64,000 nucleotides of DNA, taken from positions 3,470,501 to 3,534,500 of the forward strand of contig NC_057768.1 of assembly GCF_010389155.1 (NCBI RefSeq), read 5' to 3'. Position numbers and translations under genes: made by a program. Below the pieces are notes generated by a model. It searched no databases and was not told the DNA's origin. It worked only from the letters and a program-made list of their open reading frames with translations. The DNA comes from Erigeron canadensis. Its lineage: Eukaryota; Streptophyta; Magnoliopsida; Asterales; Asteraceae. Below, in pieces: positions 35,640-48,600 of the stretch; positions within the stretch are counted from its first letter, which is position 1; each line of letters opens with the position of its first letter.

Positions 35640-38600
35640 ATAGAGAAAGATTTAAAGTGATAAAAGATGAATTATGATTCTGTGTCATTTTGCATTACAA
35701 TAGAGAATCAATTTATACACAAAATATTAAGCTAAATATGGAAAGTCTTTAAATACGTTTTGCTGTCTATTTGTTGGTCCTTTGTTGTTTGGTAGACTGC
35801 TTAGTCAGCAATGACATGATGATAACGATCAGATCTTATACTTGCTGAGACAGTTGTGAAACACCTTTGTTCATACTGCTTTTGTTAGAACGTCTGCCAG
35901 TTGATCTAAGGATCTAACAAACGGTAGCTCAATAACTCCTGATTCCAGCTTTTCCTTGATAAAATGTCTATCAACCTCTACATGCTTCGTCCTGTCATGC
36001 TGCACCGGATTTTCTGAGATCTGGATAGCCGCCTCATTATCACACATGATTTGAGTACTTTTCTTTGGAGGAAATCCTATCTCTGTGATAAGCTTTTTTA
36101 TCCACAATGCTTCTGCTATTCCTTTTGCTATGCCTCTGAATTCAGCTTCAGCACTTGACAGTGATACAACCTTTTGCTTCTTACTTTGCCAGGTGACAAG
36201 ATTACCCCCTACTAATGAAAAATAACCTGATGTTGATCATCTATTTCCTTTATCTCCAGCCCAGTCAGCATCTGTATATATCTGAATATTCAGGTGTCCA
36301 TTTGATCTAAACAGAACTCCGTGGCCAGTGGTTCCTTTGAGATACCTGATGATTCTTAAGACTGCATTCATGTGGGCAACTTGTGGTAGGTGCATAAACT
36401 GACTCACTACTCCGACGGCATATGCGATGTCTGGACGAGTGTGTGACAGATATATTAGTTTTCCTACCAATCGTTGATACCTATTTCTATCTGCCAGTTC
36501 AGCTTCTTCCTCGATAAACAACTTCTGGTTCATGATCATTGGTGTATCAGCGGGTTTGCAATAAATCATCCCTACTTCTGATAGGAGATCTAATATGTAC
36601 TTTTTCTGACATATAAATATCCCTTTTTTCGATCTAAGCACTTCAATTCCAAGGAAATATTTGAGGTTTTCAAGGTCTTTCATTTCAAATTCTGTGAACA
36701 ACTCTTCTTTTAACCTGTTCATTTCTTCTTCATCATTTCCCGTAATAATCATATCATCGACATAGATGATCAAACATGTCACATGAGTTCCTCTGGTTTT
36801 GAGGAACAATGTATGATCTGAATTACTCTGTTTATATCCATTCTTCTTCATTGCAAGAGTGAATCTACCAAACCAAGCTCTGGGAGACTGTTTAAGCCCA
36901 TAAAGTGATTTTTTCAATAGACATACTTCTCCAGGCTTAAAATGATCTGAGAAACCAGGTGGGGCATCCATGTATACTTCTTCTTTTAGTTCTCCATGCA
37001 AAAAAGCATTTTTAACATCAAACTGATGAAGAGGCCATCCCTGATTCGCTGCAATCGAAAGGAGTACTCTTATCGTGTCCATTTTTGCAACTGGAGAGAA
37101 GGTTTCTGAATAATCGATCCCATATGTTTGAGTGTATCCTTTTGCAACTAACCAAGCTTTATATCGTTCAATTGCTCCATCTGGTTTGTATTTCACTATG
37201 AAGATCCACCGACATCCTACTGTTGATTTCCCTTTTGGTAGAGCACATCGATCCCATGTATCATTCTTTTCTAATGATTTCATCTCTTCAGCCATAGCAT
37301 CCTTCCATTTTTCCGATTTTAAGGCTTGTTCGATGTTTGAGGGAATTTCTTCTGCATAGAGGCTTGCGATGAATGCTTTTGCGCTATCAGATTGATTTCC
37401 CTCTGCTATGTTTGCCATTGGGTACTTGATTCCCCTGGTGGTTTTTTCTGGAGAATATCGTTTTGCTGGAACTCCCCGGTTTGCTCTTGCTGGGAGAACA
37501 TACTTCGGCACCTCTTCTTCATGTTCCTACACACTGTTAGAAGGAGAATCTTGGATATCCAAATTTTCAGGATTTTCATTATCCAAATTTTCAGGATTTT
37601 CATTATCCAAGTCATTTGACTGATGAGAACTAGATTGAGAAGAGCTTGATTGGGGAGAGCTACTTACCTCAGATATCATAGTAGGACCAGGACTTTCAGG
37701 GGTGGCACTGATATTTGGTTCAGGAGATGGGGTACTGTGATGATTTTGGAGCTCAGTACTCATTGTAGTGCCATAACTTAACCAACGTAGTGGGTCACTT
37801 TGTTCTTCCCCCTGACCACTACATTGGGATGAGTAGTAGTACTTTGTTTCCAGAAAGTCACAGTTCATTGTGGTGAACATGCGACGTGTCTGTGGATTAT
37901 AACATCTATATCCTTTTTTATTTACCCCATACCCCACAAATACACATTTTTCAGCACAAGGATCAAGTTTATCTCTGTATGACTTGGGAATGTGAACAAA
38001 AACAGTGCATCCAAAGATTTTGGGTTGGAGAGAAAGAGGTTGTGGAATCATGGTGTGTTCAGAAAGGGTATCTAATGGTGTTTTCATTTTCAAGATTTTG
38101 GTTGGAAGACGATTGATTAGATATGTGGCAGTGGCTACAGCTTCTGGCCAAAAAGATCTAGGTATATGAGACTCAATTATGAGTGCTCTTGTTATTTCTA
38201 TAAGGAATCGGTTTTTCCGTTCTGCAACACCATTTTGTTCAGGGGTATGAGGACAGGTAGTTTGGTGTACTATGCCTTTGGATTGAAAAAAAGGTTTTCA
38301 TTTGTGAATTCACATATTCTCCACCATTATCAGATCAAAAAATTTGAGTAGATTTTTGGAATTGATTTTGAATCATGGCATAAAAATTGGTGAATCTATC
38401 GTAAACTTAATCCTTACTTTTTAGAAAATAAATCCAAGTCATGCGAGTGCAATCATCAACAAATATAATGTAATACCGGAAGTTTTGACCCTCGATTACA
38501 GGGGCAGGACCCCGCACATCAGAATGAACCAAAGAGAAAGGGTTTTTGACCCTCGTATTCCTAGGTTTAAAAGGTTGTCTATAACTTTTGGCTAAAATGC

Positions 38601-38796
38601 ATGTCTCACAAGTACTTGGTTTATTTAATGGAAATAAATCAGGAAACAAAGTATGTAAATAACTGACTGACGGATGTCCAAGTCTTCTGAGCCATAACCA
38701 TGCTTCTCTGTCAGTAGTCCCATGAGCTAACATCACAGTACCCTCTTGAACCACCTCGTCAACATAGTATAGTCCATTTCTTTCAGTAAACAATAA
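35640..38796 (-). mobile_element. Decayed, 5'-truncated Ty1/copia retrotransposon
   Basis: Only pol and a probable short 3' non-coding part survive; gag, protease and the 5' LTR are missing. The 3' limit is a guess: sequence below the RNase H stop has a TATAAATT-like signal and may be remaining 3' LTR, but I see no second LTR or target duplication to confirm it. The element abuts a gypsy-type LTR piece at 38797. Confidence 0.75.
35871..38793 (-). pseudogene. Copia pol remnant: integrase, reverse transcriptase, RNase H
   Basis: Reading down the minus strand: GAG-pre-integrase/zinc part (LGHPSVSYLHTLFP, CETC), integrase core (VHSDVRGPAP, then SDNGGEY), reverse transcriptase (YGLKQSPRAW and the YVDD catalytic box) and RNase H (HDRTKHVEVDRHF, LADVLTKAV). 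Domain order integrase before RT is that of Ty1/copia. Breaks: in-frame stops at 38407-38409, 38335-38337, 37527-37529 and 36237-36239, and a one-base expansion of a T-run near 38285-38291 that shifts the frame. A 24-base tandem repeat (NENPENLD) lies in the linker. Not functional. Confidence 0.9.
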
Positions 38797-39653
38797 TGCT
38801 CAACAAGCTCAACCTATGATCATATCATAAAATGCATAAGCTTTTATTCACAATTTGACTAGCTTAACCTAGCCATACACAATTACTAGCCTATTCTAAA
38901 CCCAAAACCCAACCCATTTGTCATTGAGTTACTTTCATTCTTATAATAACACTTGGTAGCTCATTCCACCATTTTTCATCATCTTTTCAATAACTAGCCA
39001 AAAAGATTCATCTTTTCTCATAACTTTAATTTATCACAAGAGCTTATCAATTTCATAATCAAACACATTATATAACTCAATAACAACTAGGTTAACTAAG
39101 GAATTGAGAAAAATTAACCATAAATCATTTCTAGTAAAAACCCCCAATTTGGTTCATCCATGAACTCTCATTTCAAAAGAAAAAATAAAGCTAAATTTGG
39201 GGAAATTCCTTACCTCAACAAGGAAGACAATTACTTAGGGTTTTTAATTCACAATTCCTTCCTCTTTTCTCCAAATTTTCGGCCACCACCAAAACCCACA
39301 ACCCTAACTTTTGATTCTTGAATGGAGATTATAAGTTGGTGATGTTTGATACAATGATTTCTCTTTTGAATTAGAAGAATTAAGTTTTTGATTTTGAAGA
39401 GAGGAGATGGAATTGCATGAAGATGTAGAGATGAAGAGAAGTGGAATATGACTCATAAGTCATATGGATGGCTGGCACTTTCAGGAGATGCCACGACTCA
39501 TCCCACCTTTTTGTGGGTATTTTACCCGCTATCCGTTAAAGTTCCAACTAAATTAACCCCATATCCAAAAATGAAATACTAGGAAATTAATTTAATGTCA
39601 AAACTATAAAAAAGGGTTAATTTCTTTTACCTTAAAATCTTCTGGGTGTTACA
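38797..39653 (-). mobile_element. Probable Ty3/gypsy LTR (solo or partial)
   Basis: Read on the minus strand the segment begins TGTAACACCCAGAAGATTTT, a start typical of plant chromovirus (Tekay/Del-like) LTRs, and may end at TTGAGCA next to the copia remnant. It is non-coding. No second LTR, primer-binding site or matching 5-bp flank was found, so solo LTR versus fragment is open. Confidence 0.5.
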
Positions 39654-40559
39654 CTTATGATTAAATAGGAACCATCGAATGCTATCTTTGTTTCTTTCCT
39701 AGCGTTTATTTTTAAAAAATTGATAGCGGAGGTTTGAGAAATAAATTACATATTTATGAAGAAAGTGATATTTTGTATTTGGAAGAAAGGAGATAAGGAA
39801 GAAGTCGTTATGTGGGTTTCACTTTTCTGGTTTTGATTGCAAATGGTTTTGATGAGAAGTAATTGTAAAATGGTTTTGAGTGATGGTGGTTTTTTGCTTT
39901 TATAAAAATACATATTTAGTGTAGGTTATTAGGTTTGTTAAAAGTAGTTGTAGATTTTAGTAGTTTTGAAGTAAAGTTGATAGCTTGAATTTTTATGTTT
40001 TATAAGTGTTTAGTATGATAGCTGTGCATATAACTTTAAGAGATTTTTGTGTAACTTTTAAAAATTAAAAGTTTCATCGTAAAGTTAAAACTCTTAAAAC
40101 TAGCTTTCATTTTGATTTTTTTTTTTTTAAATAAAAGTTAAAGCTAGTTGCATATTTTTCACACAATAAGAGTTTATTGTTTAAAATTAAAAGTTAAAGC
40201 TCCTTAAAATCTCTTTACAAACGTTCCCTTCTTCTACCCATCATTTATCACCATACGTAAACGTAATTTAATTCCGGTAGTTTTTAGTTTAATTATTACA
40301 ACTAGATGAAAGTCTGCGCGATAGGTCGGGAACACTGATAGCGGTAGTGGTGGTAGCGGTGTTATATTGGCGGCGACAGTTGGTAGTGGCGGTGTGGTTA
40401 TTGATATAAACGTAATATATATAAAGAGAAAATGTCACAAATGGTCCCTGTGAATTCATACATATCAGAGCGTATTTCTAAAGTGTAGTCAGGAGTATTA
40501 TTTCTACACACTTTTTAATGTGAAAAATTTCCACACACTTTTAATTCAATATATATCTA
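39654..40559. other. AT-rich intergenic DNA with GC-rich patch
   Basis: No gene seen. A GGTGGTAGCGG/GGCGGCGAC patch at 40310-40430 is related to the one at 12290-12440 (shared GCGGTGTGGTTAT). The rest is AT-rich. Confidence 0.45.
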
Positions 40560-41066
40560 AAAGTGTGAACAAAAGCAATATGATTTGTAGTGACACTCTC
40601 ATATGCCTCGTTGAAGCTCTTCACCGCAAAAGAACCAAGGACACTAACAACGGGATGCTCAATATCAACTTGAAACAAAACTTCAGAATTACCAAAAACA
40701 AAACTTCAGAATTACCAAAAACTGGTAACCGTTTTAGCTGCCACGTACACACATGAAATATGTTAAAGCAAAAAAAAAAATCGTGAATATAAGGGTTGCT
40801 TTCAGCGTGCAACTTCACCAAGTGCTTCAAACTCTCGATCTCATCTTTTTTCCAGAGAACTTCGTAGATATAAGGGTTGCGGCGGCGTGTGTTGGATCCA
40901 AGGCCAAAACAGTATCCCGAAACTGGTAATTGAGATAGCCAACTTTTAAACACTGAGAAAAGACCTCTACTTCTACTCCTAGTTTTGGCCTCACGAAGAA
41001 AGGCGCCCGCGCCCTTGCTTTTGTTAATTCAATCACCAAAATCACAATTATCAAACACGTCAACAA
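40560..41066 (-). pseudogene. Frame-broken coding remnant of unknown family
   Basis: The minus strand shows protein-like segments in successive frames: one containing RRRNPYIYEVLWKKDEIESL (about 40800-40900) and, beyond a frame change, EVLFQVDIEHPVVSVLG and FNEAYESVTTNHIAF (about 40565-40680). A perfect 23-bp tandem duplication at 40676-40721 falls between them and would itself shift the frame. I do not recognise the family. It may be a gene scrap or chance. Confidence 0.35.
40676..40721. repeat. Perfect 23-bp tandem duplication
   Basis: CAAAACTTCAGAATTACCAA plus AAA is repeated exactly at 40676-40698 and 40699-40721. The period is not a multiple of three. Confidence 0.95.
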
Positions 41067-41860
41067 GATTTAAAAGAAGCTTTTAATTTGTACGTATTAC
41101 CAATTAGGTAAGAAAAAAAAACACAAAACAAAAAAAAAAACAAATTAATCTCACGGAGACATGGCGACTACGAACAGTCGATGGTATTGTTGAGGGACCG
41201 CGTACGATATAAGAGATGAGATTCCTAAAGTTAAAGGGTAACTTTATTAGCAAACTGAAAAAATTTTGATCTTTATATTAAAATTAAAAGTTAAAATTCA
41301 AAATTATCTATAATTTTGACCTTTAATTTTAATTCAAATGATAAGGAATTGATATCCTTCAACTTTTCTTATAAGGTTCTTCAATTTTAGAGCCTTCGAT
41401 CCCAATAGAAAAGCGTAAACTATAAACAAAAATGATATGGTGGTGGTTGGTTTGTCTAGTTAGTGTGGGTTGGTGATAATCTCTATCTCTATTATAAACA
41501 AGCAAGATAAATTTTTAATTACTCATATATTTTTTGAAAATTCATATGTTTGGCATTATGATACCTATTTGTGTAAGTTAATTTCTTTTTAGAAAATATT
41601 TTATGATGTCATAATTATATTATGAATTTTCATAGTTCACACCTAGTATTGTAGGGATGAAAGCAACCATGTTATTGTTAATTCAATCACCAAAATCATA
41701 ATCAAACGCATCAAAAGATCAAAAAGAAACTTTTAATTCATTTTACCAATTAGGTAAAAAAAAAAAAAAGATTCTCATCCATTTGTAGGCATGACGACTA
41801 CAAAACCATAAAACTTTCCATCGTAATTACTATAATTATTGGGGGACCGAATGTAAATGT
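41020..41860. repeat. Direct repeat pair about 650 bp apart
   Basis: The block near 41020-41205 recurs near 41675-41860: TTGTTAATTCAATCACCAAA starts both, TACCAATTAGGTAA follows in both, then a CGACTAC motif and GGGACCG. Divergence is substantial, so the duplication is old. Confidence 0.75.
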
Positions 41861-42659
41861 TAATGTAAAATGTGAGTCGATGTATATTATGTATTTCTTA
41901 CTGTTTACCTATCAGCTTTTTACCCATTTAAATATTTGGTACCCAACAATAACCCTTTCTCTTTTCTTGTTAAGCCCCCTTGTCATCACGTACATGTAAT
42001 TTGCATATTTTTGTTATTTTATCCCTCCAAGTCTTTTAACTTAATTTTGTCTAAAATTTAAACTTATTTTTTGCACCTTACATCTTTGTGAGGGATATAA
42101 GCTCACTTTTGGTGTTTTTCATCCCTCAAAAGTATGTAAAGTGTTAAAAAGATTTGGATTTTAGACAAAATCAACTAAAAAAAAACTTGAAAGGAGTGAA
42201 AACCACAAAAATATGCTAACCATAAGGATGATTTATGCAATTAACTCCAAATCTAAATTAGCAACACCCGAGGACTATATTGTGTTTTAGGCCTTTTAAG
42301 TTTGTTTATATCGATAAGTCCCCAAAATGTAATTCACTGTGACCTAAGACATTGTGATCATATCCTCGACAAGCAGATGGCAATATAATGCTATATAAAC
42401 ATATTCACACGATAAAAAGTTCAATGATACATATATCAGGCTCAGTAAAGAACATATATTTAATCGCCTGATGTATGATAGAATCACGTTTAAACGCAAA
42501 TTAAAGTATAGTATTTTTTTTGCAAAATCAAGCTATATATTAAATACAACTATATCACATACCAATGATCTTACATGAAAGTATAACTTTATTACCAAAG
42601 CTGTTTTGGTTACGAAGATCGTCTGTATTATATAACCTAAGATACGCACTTGCAGACCC

Positions 42660-45600
42660 CTACTGTAACTCCCCAACAGGTGCCTCATTGAGCCATAGGA
42701 AATGAATGAAATCATACAACTTTGCAGTTACGCTAACCTGCTCAAAAGAAATGCAAAACGTCTGATGAAATAAAATAGAAAATAGCCAAAAGATAATACA
42801 TAGCCATCAAGAGCAGTTAATACGTATATAATGGGTCAAAACACCTTCTAAAGTACTTTATCTAGCCAAAAAAGAAATTATCACAATAACGGGAATTTCT
42901 GTAATCAAATTACCATATTATTTTAAGAATGCAATTAAAAATACGACAAATAGAGATCAAAGGTCAGTGACACAACCCATTTTTGACAAGTCAAAATGCA
43001 TGTCACCTATCATGCTAATCTTGCAACCCTAAGTACAGAAGGGACAACACTATAAGTTCAGAACAAATATTTCTATATATAAACACACACGCACTTTTTC
43101 CTAGAATAAATCCACTTTTCCTGGTGGATGAAGAATCGCGAACATAATAATTTCTGGTTGACCATGTTCCCAGAAAAAAGATACTTTAAGATTTTCAATA
43201 CCCATGTTTCCTGAAGCGACACTTTGTTTCACTCCTTTCATTTATACTTTAAGCGCGATTGCTATAATATATACTTCCTTGACCACTTTAAGACAGATCG
43301 ATCTTAAGCGCTTGAGAGAACCATGTCGAAGGAACTCGGCAAAATGACCCCGTAACTTCGGGAGAAGGGGTTTTGTGAATACACAAGGTCACTAAACACT
43401 TTAAAGGACTATCAAATTTAACCCCTAGACCCATTTATGAGCCGTTTCTCTTAAAGCTATTCTTTTTCTTTTTATTAAATTTTTCCATTGACCATTAATA
43501 ACAGATAACCAAATCGACCCAATCATTAGAAACAACAATACTGAATCCCACTGGTAGGGTATAGGGAAGTTAAGATGTAGACAACCCAAGGAGAGACTTT
43601 TGATGGGTGTAGGACTCGAACCAGGGCCTCTCCCTTAGAAAACAGATGCCTTGACCACTCATCATCCAAGGAGAGGCTTTGAATCATTTATAAATGAAAA
43701 ATACCAAAATTGCCGCCCTTACGAATTAGAGAAATTGCACGCAACATACCTTGTAAGGGGTTGGATTAAGTTTTCTCATGTGATCGGGTCGCATATGCTC
43801 CAAATGCTGAGCACAACGTTCTCGATTTTCCTTGAGTGTAGGCAATTCTTCTCTTTTTTTATCTTCATTGACACACAAGCGTTCGGCTTTAGTCATGTTA
43901 CCATCAAATGTATGAAGTGCAATTCTAATCATGTGCTGCTTCTACAAATATAAGAGATCCTCACCTGAACTTCCAGACCAGTAACACTTAAGAAGCTCTT
44001 CAACACGTTGTGGCACCACAAAAGCCCTCTTGGATTCATTAAATGGGTGGCGGCATAAAATCCGTTCACCTACCTATAGTTATAACAGGATATTCATTTA
44101 TTTTCGTAACTGTTATTAATGGAGTTAATCATGTTCCGGGAATATTAATTTATGATACTATTTACACGTTACAGCAAGGAATAACTGAAGCAGCTTGGGT
44201 CGAAGTTTTCGTTATGTTTTTTTATTTATTTATTTAGTGTTCCTTGATTGGTGTTGCCTCTTTTCCTTGTATCTGTACTCTATCTTTCAGGGTCTCTAGC
44301 GTCTTGCTAGTCGATCTTTAGTAATAAAAATGTTTGCCATTCTAAAAATAAAAAATAACTGAAGCAGCTTACCTTTGGAGGTGGTTCATTTTCCCCGGAC
44401 ATTATGTCTAGAAGGGGGTAACCTTCCTTGCCGTATAATCTAAAAGATCGCTTTTTACATGGAATAGTGACCTACACACCAAACTAACCCTCATTAATGA
44501 AGGTTCAGAATCCAGCAGCAACAGTAAGGACTTTCAAACCTTTGAGACATCTTCTGACAGTTTGATGCGGGGCTGGTTATTTATCTCAACAAGCTTGAAA
44601 ACACAACCTAGAGCAGCTTGAGCATAACAAGTCACCAAATAGGTCCCAATTCCAAAGGCATCTACTTCATGACCCTGGGAAGAAGCAACCCATTATAGAT
44701 ATGTAACACATGGGACAGTGTAATGTCCCAGTGACAGTTTTCAATATCTGGATATGTTATTGATTGATGATACTCACTTGTTTATTTAAAGCATCTAAAG
44801 TTTCCTCATTGAGGTCATTGCTAGCAGTGATACCAGTCTTCCCAAAACCCAGAACTCCAAATTCCTTTTCAATCGTCTGAAAGAACTTTCTTGTTTCACA
44901 TGACAAGTAAGCAAGATCACCGGAGTCTAATCTGATACCCTTTGCTTTGTAACTTCAAATAAACAGAGATGAAAGCTACATGTGAATTTACTACCGTAAA
45001 AAACAACAGATATATTAATATGACTAAGTTTGCAAATGGATAATAGAAAAAAATCACATGGAATTATTGGAAGATATGGATATACCCCAAATCATTCAGT
45101 GCTAGAGCAACAGCACAGAAGTTAGGAACTCCACTCTTCATCACCTGGAAGAAAGATAAGTTGTGTAAAAATCGATCCTTAATGCATATAATGTATAAGT
45201 AAAACTAATTATCATAAATTACAGCTAATTCAGTACATAATAGCCCTACATCAGGACGTTCCAAGATTTGATTACAATAGGTAAGCTGTAGACCCGGAAG
45301 AAAAACATATTTTCTCATAAACTATATATTTTTATAGAGGGCGAATTCATCAAATGAAAGAATGTGACACAAAGTTCACATATAAACATCATAGAGAAAC
45401 CTCAGACTTACATCATATGTGTCTACAAGAGCTAAAAAGTTGTCAGGAAATGCGAGGGCATATGAAATGAAAGCAGCTAGCTCACTCTGATTAGTCTCAC
45501 CAAAAACACCCTTCAATATACTCGGCCTCTGAAACACGTACAGAAATATATGAATACGAAGGTAAGCTACATACAGAGTATATATGTTTGCATCTGAAAT

Positions 45601-48600
45601 TGGATCATACATAAGCGAAAGTAAATTAGAGGGAATGCAAATATAGTATATAGTAAAGTTTATGCACTTCAACTTATAAGAGATCAACTATATTTTTGTC
45701 GTATATAGGACCCATATTTGCAGGAGAGTAAAGATAAACCTTTAGTTTGTTTAACCAAGCCTGCACAACGCTAAGAAAATCCTCGCATACTCGAGAGCCA
45801 TCATGACTTTTGAGAGACTTGTCTATAATCTCATCAGGTCCCTACAGATCAACACATTGATTAGAGTAACTAATATATCAGTAAAATACTTCAAAACATA
45901 AGCTCTGAACAACATATAAACCCTGAAATTACTATAAATCATAGTAATATCAGAAAGAACTTCCATTGAATGATACAGCATGGTTATATAATATACTTAT
46001 ATTATATACCAACCATGAATGAGCTAACAAAAGCATGTGAATGTGTTCCACGAAGAGGTATTCCAAATATTTTTCCAGCTGCACAATTGCTGTGAAAACA
46101 TCGCAAATAACGAGATATCAATTGACTTGGTATAGAACAACATTTTCACAATGTTCTGGTCTAGTCAAAGATGAAAATGATAGATCCAAGATTGTCTAAA
46201 AAACAATCATTCATTTAACAATATAATGAAAACCCACAATAAGGTAGTGTTAGAGGTCAAGGAATGCTCCACCACCATTTACGGGAAAATATATGTGGCC
46301 AACATGATTACCTTGTAGCATCAAACCCTCCCATGTAGCAATATCTTGAAGCACTAATACCGCCATCTGGACCCTAAAAACAAAATAAAAGAAAATATAA
46401 AACTTAATTATATAAGAGAAAAACACTGAACCCAATAGTGATGAAGCAGAAATGTTATAACCTGGGCTCGCCGTAACCCAAACTCAAGAAGAAGCTTATT
46501 TTTTCCAGCAACAAACCGATGACGTGCAGCATTTGTAGTGACTAGAGATGCATAGTTTATAAGATTCACATAAGGAGTTTCCAAAAGCTGAACAACCTAC
46601 AAAAAAGAATATTTCGATACTTTATGTAACTTAATGAGACTTGTGACACTTCAGCTAGATATGACAGAGTGAAGTGACTCACAGCCACAGGGCCTTCAAC
46701 CCTCATCAAGGGTACTTTGGGAAAGACGACAGACCCCTCAGCAATAGCATATACTTCAACATCGGAACAATCAATTTGTTCAAGCCACTCAAAGAAGCCA
46801 TCCTAATCTCAACAGAAGACAATCGGTTAGGGTCCTTAGGGAAGATCTACTAAGTGGAAACTAGAGGTGATAAGACGGGCATGTTGGATGCATCAGAACA
46901 GGGCCAAAACAAGATCAGGTTGAAATGGGTCAACTTCGATATATGTTAAAATGGGTCAGGTAATATTGACCCGTGAACACTTTATAGTCCATCTATTATA
47001 AATTCTACAAAATTAAGGGTAATTATGATTGCAAAACCAACGTTCTTACAAAATTATCTAAATCTTCAAATTAAAATGATTTATGATGCGTGCATTGAAA
47101 ATAAACTTTTGATGACTTTCACCCTGCTTGACCCAGTCAACCCTTTTCCCTTTTAGCTATGATAAGTTATTCAACCCGACCAAATTGACCAATTCATATG
47201 TAACTTAGATCAAAATTTCCATCTCCAGTAATAATGCTCTTAACTTCACAACCTTAGTAAAATAAAAAGAAAAAAAAAAGTAAATAAACACCCAATGCCT
47301 TTTTCCAGGGGTTTTGGGTCCCACTACCTCGACGGTGTATGGGGGAGGTTGAGATGTAGACAGCCTTACCTCTACCAAGGTAGAGAGGCTGCTTCCAGGT
47401 TCTATTTATATGATAGAAAAAGACCTCCAGCCTTTGCATGGGGTGAGGATCAAACCCTTGATCTCTGTCTCCAAAGACAAGAGTGTTAACCACTTGATCC
47501 AACCATGCTACTAACCTTAGTAACAAAGATCAATTATAAAACCACTTTTAACACATCTGTTGTGATGCTTACCTCACATGCAGGAGATAAAGTTTCTCGA
47601 ATGAAAGCAATTTCTTCCTTTGATATTTTAAAATTTGCGATAAATCTTATGCACTCTTCCAGACCTGCAAAAACGGTGTACTCACCACCAAAAGGGTTCC
47701 GGCGAAAATACAAGTCAAACCTGGAATACATCGTAAAATTACAGTTAAAGTTAACCTATCAGGGACAAGACAACCATAAAACTAAAGTAACAGAAGGAGC
47801 AATGTGTTGGTTCAAGCATCGAAATTCAATCCATAACAGTAACCGGGACAAATATTTATGACCAAATAATCAGTTGTTCGAGGTGCATTAGTTCATCTCC
47901 AATGCAAGGTTGCTGAATAGTTCCGTGCTATTTCAAAAGGTCTTTCTCAAGAGTTTATGCTTTGTAGGAAAAGATTCGACAACCAAGTCATGTTCTATGG
48001 ATTAAAAGATTTTGTTTAAGTTCAAACATAAATCTTGTAGCTACTTTTTAGTTCCAAAAACGGCATTATTATGGGTGTTTGGAATTGCTTATTCTAAAGT
48101 GCTTATTTCTTTTGAAATAAGCAGACAAGCAGTTTTCTAAGAGTTGATGGGAACGTTGATCTGATGTAAAGATAAACCGCCAAACAACCCCCCGGGGCCC
48201 CACCAATAAATAGTGGATACCCATCCACAGCTTAACAAGAGTGGTGGCTTTCATTCCTACTTTCTCAACCCGACTTCTTGAACCAAGTTTTTTCTTAATG
48301 GGAAACAAACATATAATAAACCAACTCTTGACAAAGTAGTCGACAAAAATCAAGAGCAGACCTATTAGACTTTTTTTTGTTGTTGTAAACAACAATCAAG
48401 CAAGTTCACAATTATTAAGTTGCATTGTAAGTCCTAAAAGCGACAAAAAACTATAATATGACATAGAACTTTTATACTTGGTGGCCGAGCCACATGGAAG
48501 CAAAGGGTAGTCAAAGCCCACCGACAATGTCTATAAAACTTAAGATTTATAGTACTCTTTTATGTATTAGTTTAGTCCAAAATTAAAATTTAAAAGGCTC

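Noticed and set aside
43726..43932. Longer NAPRT exon 14 starting at ATGATTAGAATT
   Set aside because: Homology ([14 protein letters not shown]) and phase require the acceptor at 43863; the extra residues have no counterpart in the family.
44043..44237. 64-codon plus-strand frame in NAPRT intron 12
   Set aside because: It runs from an antisense exon into the LINE insertion; it is a chance frame.
47440..47512. tRNA-like A and B boxes
   Set aside because: Considered as a tRNA gene, but there is no cloverleaf and the segment is the head of a SINE with target duplications.
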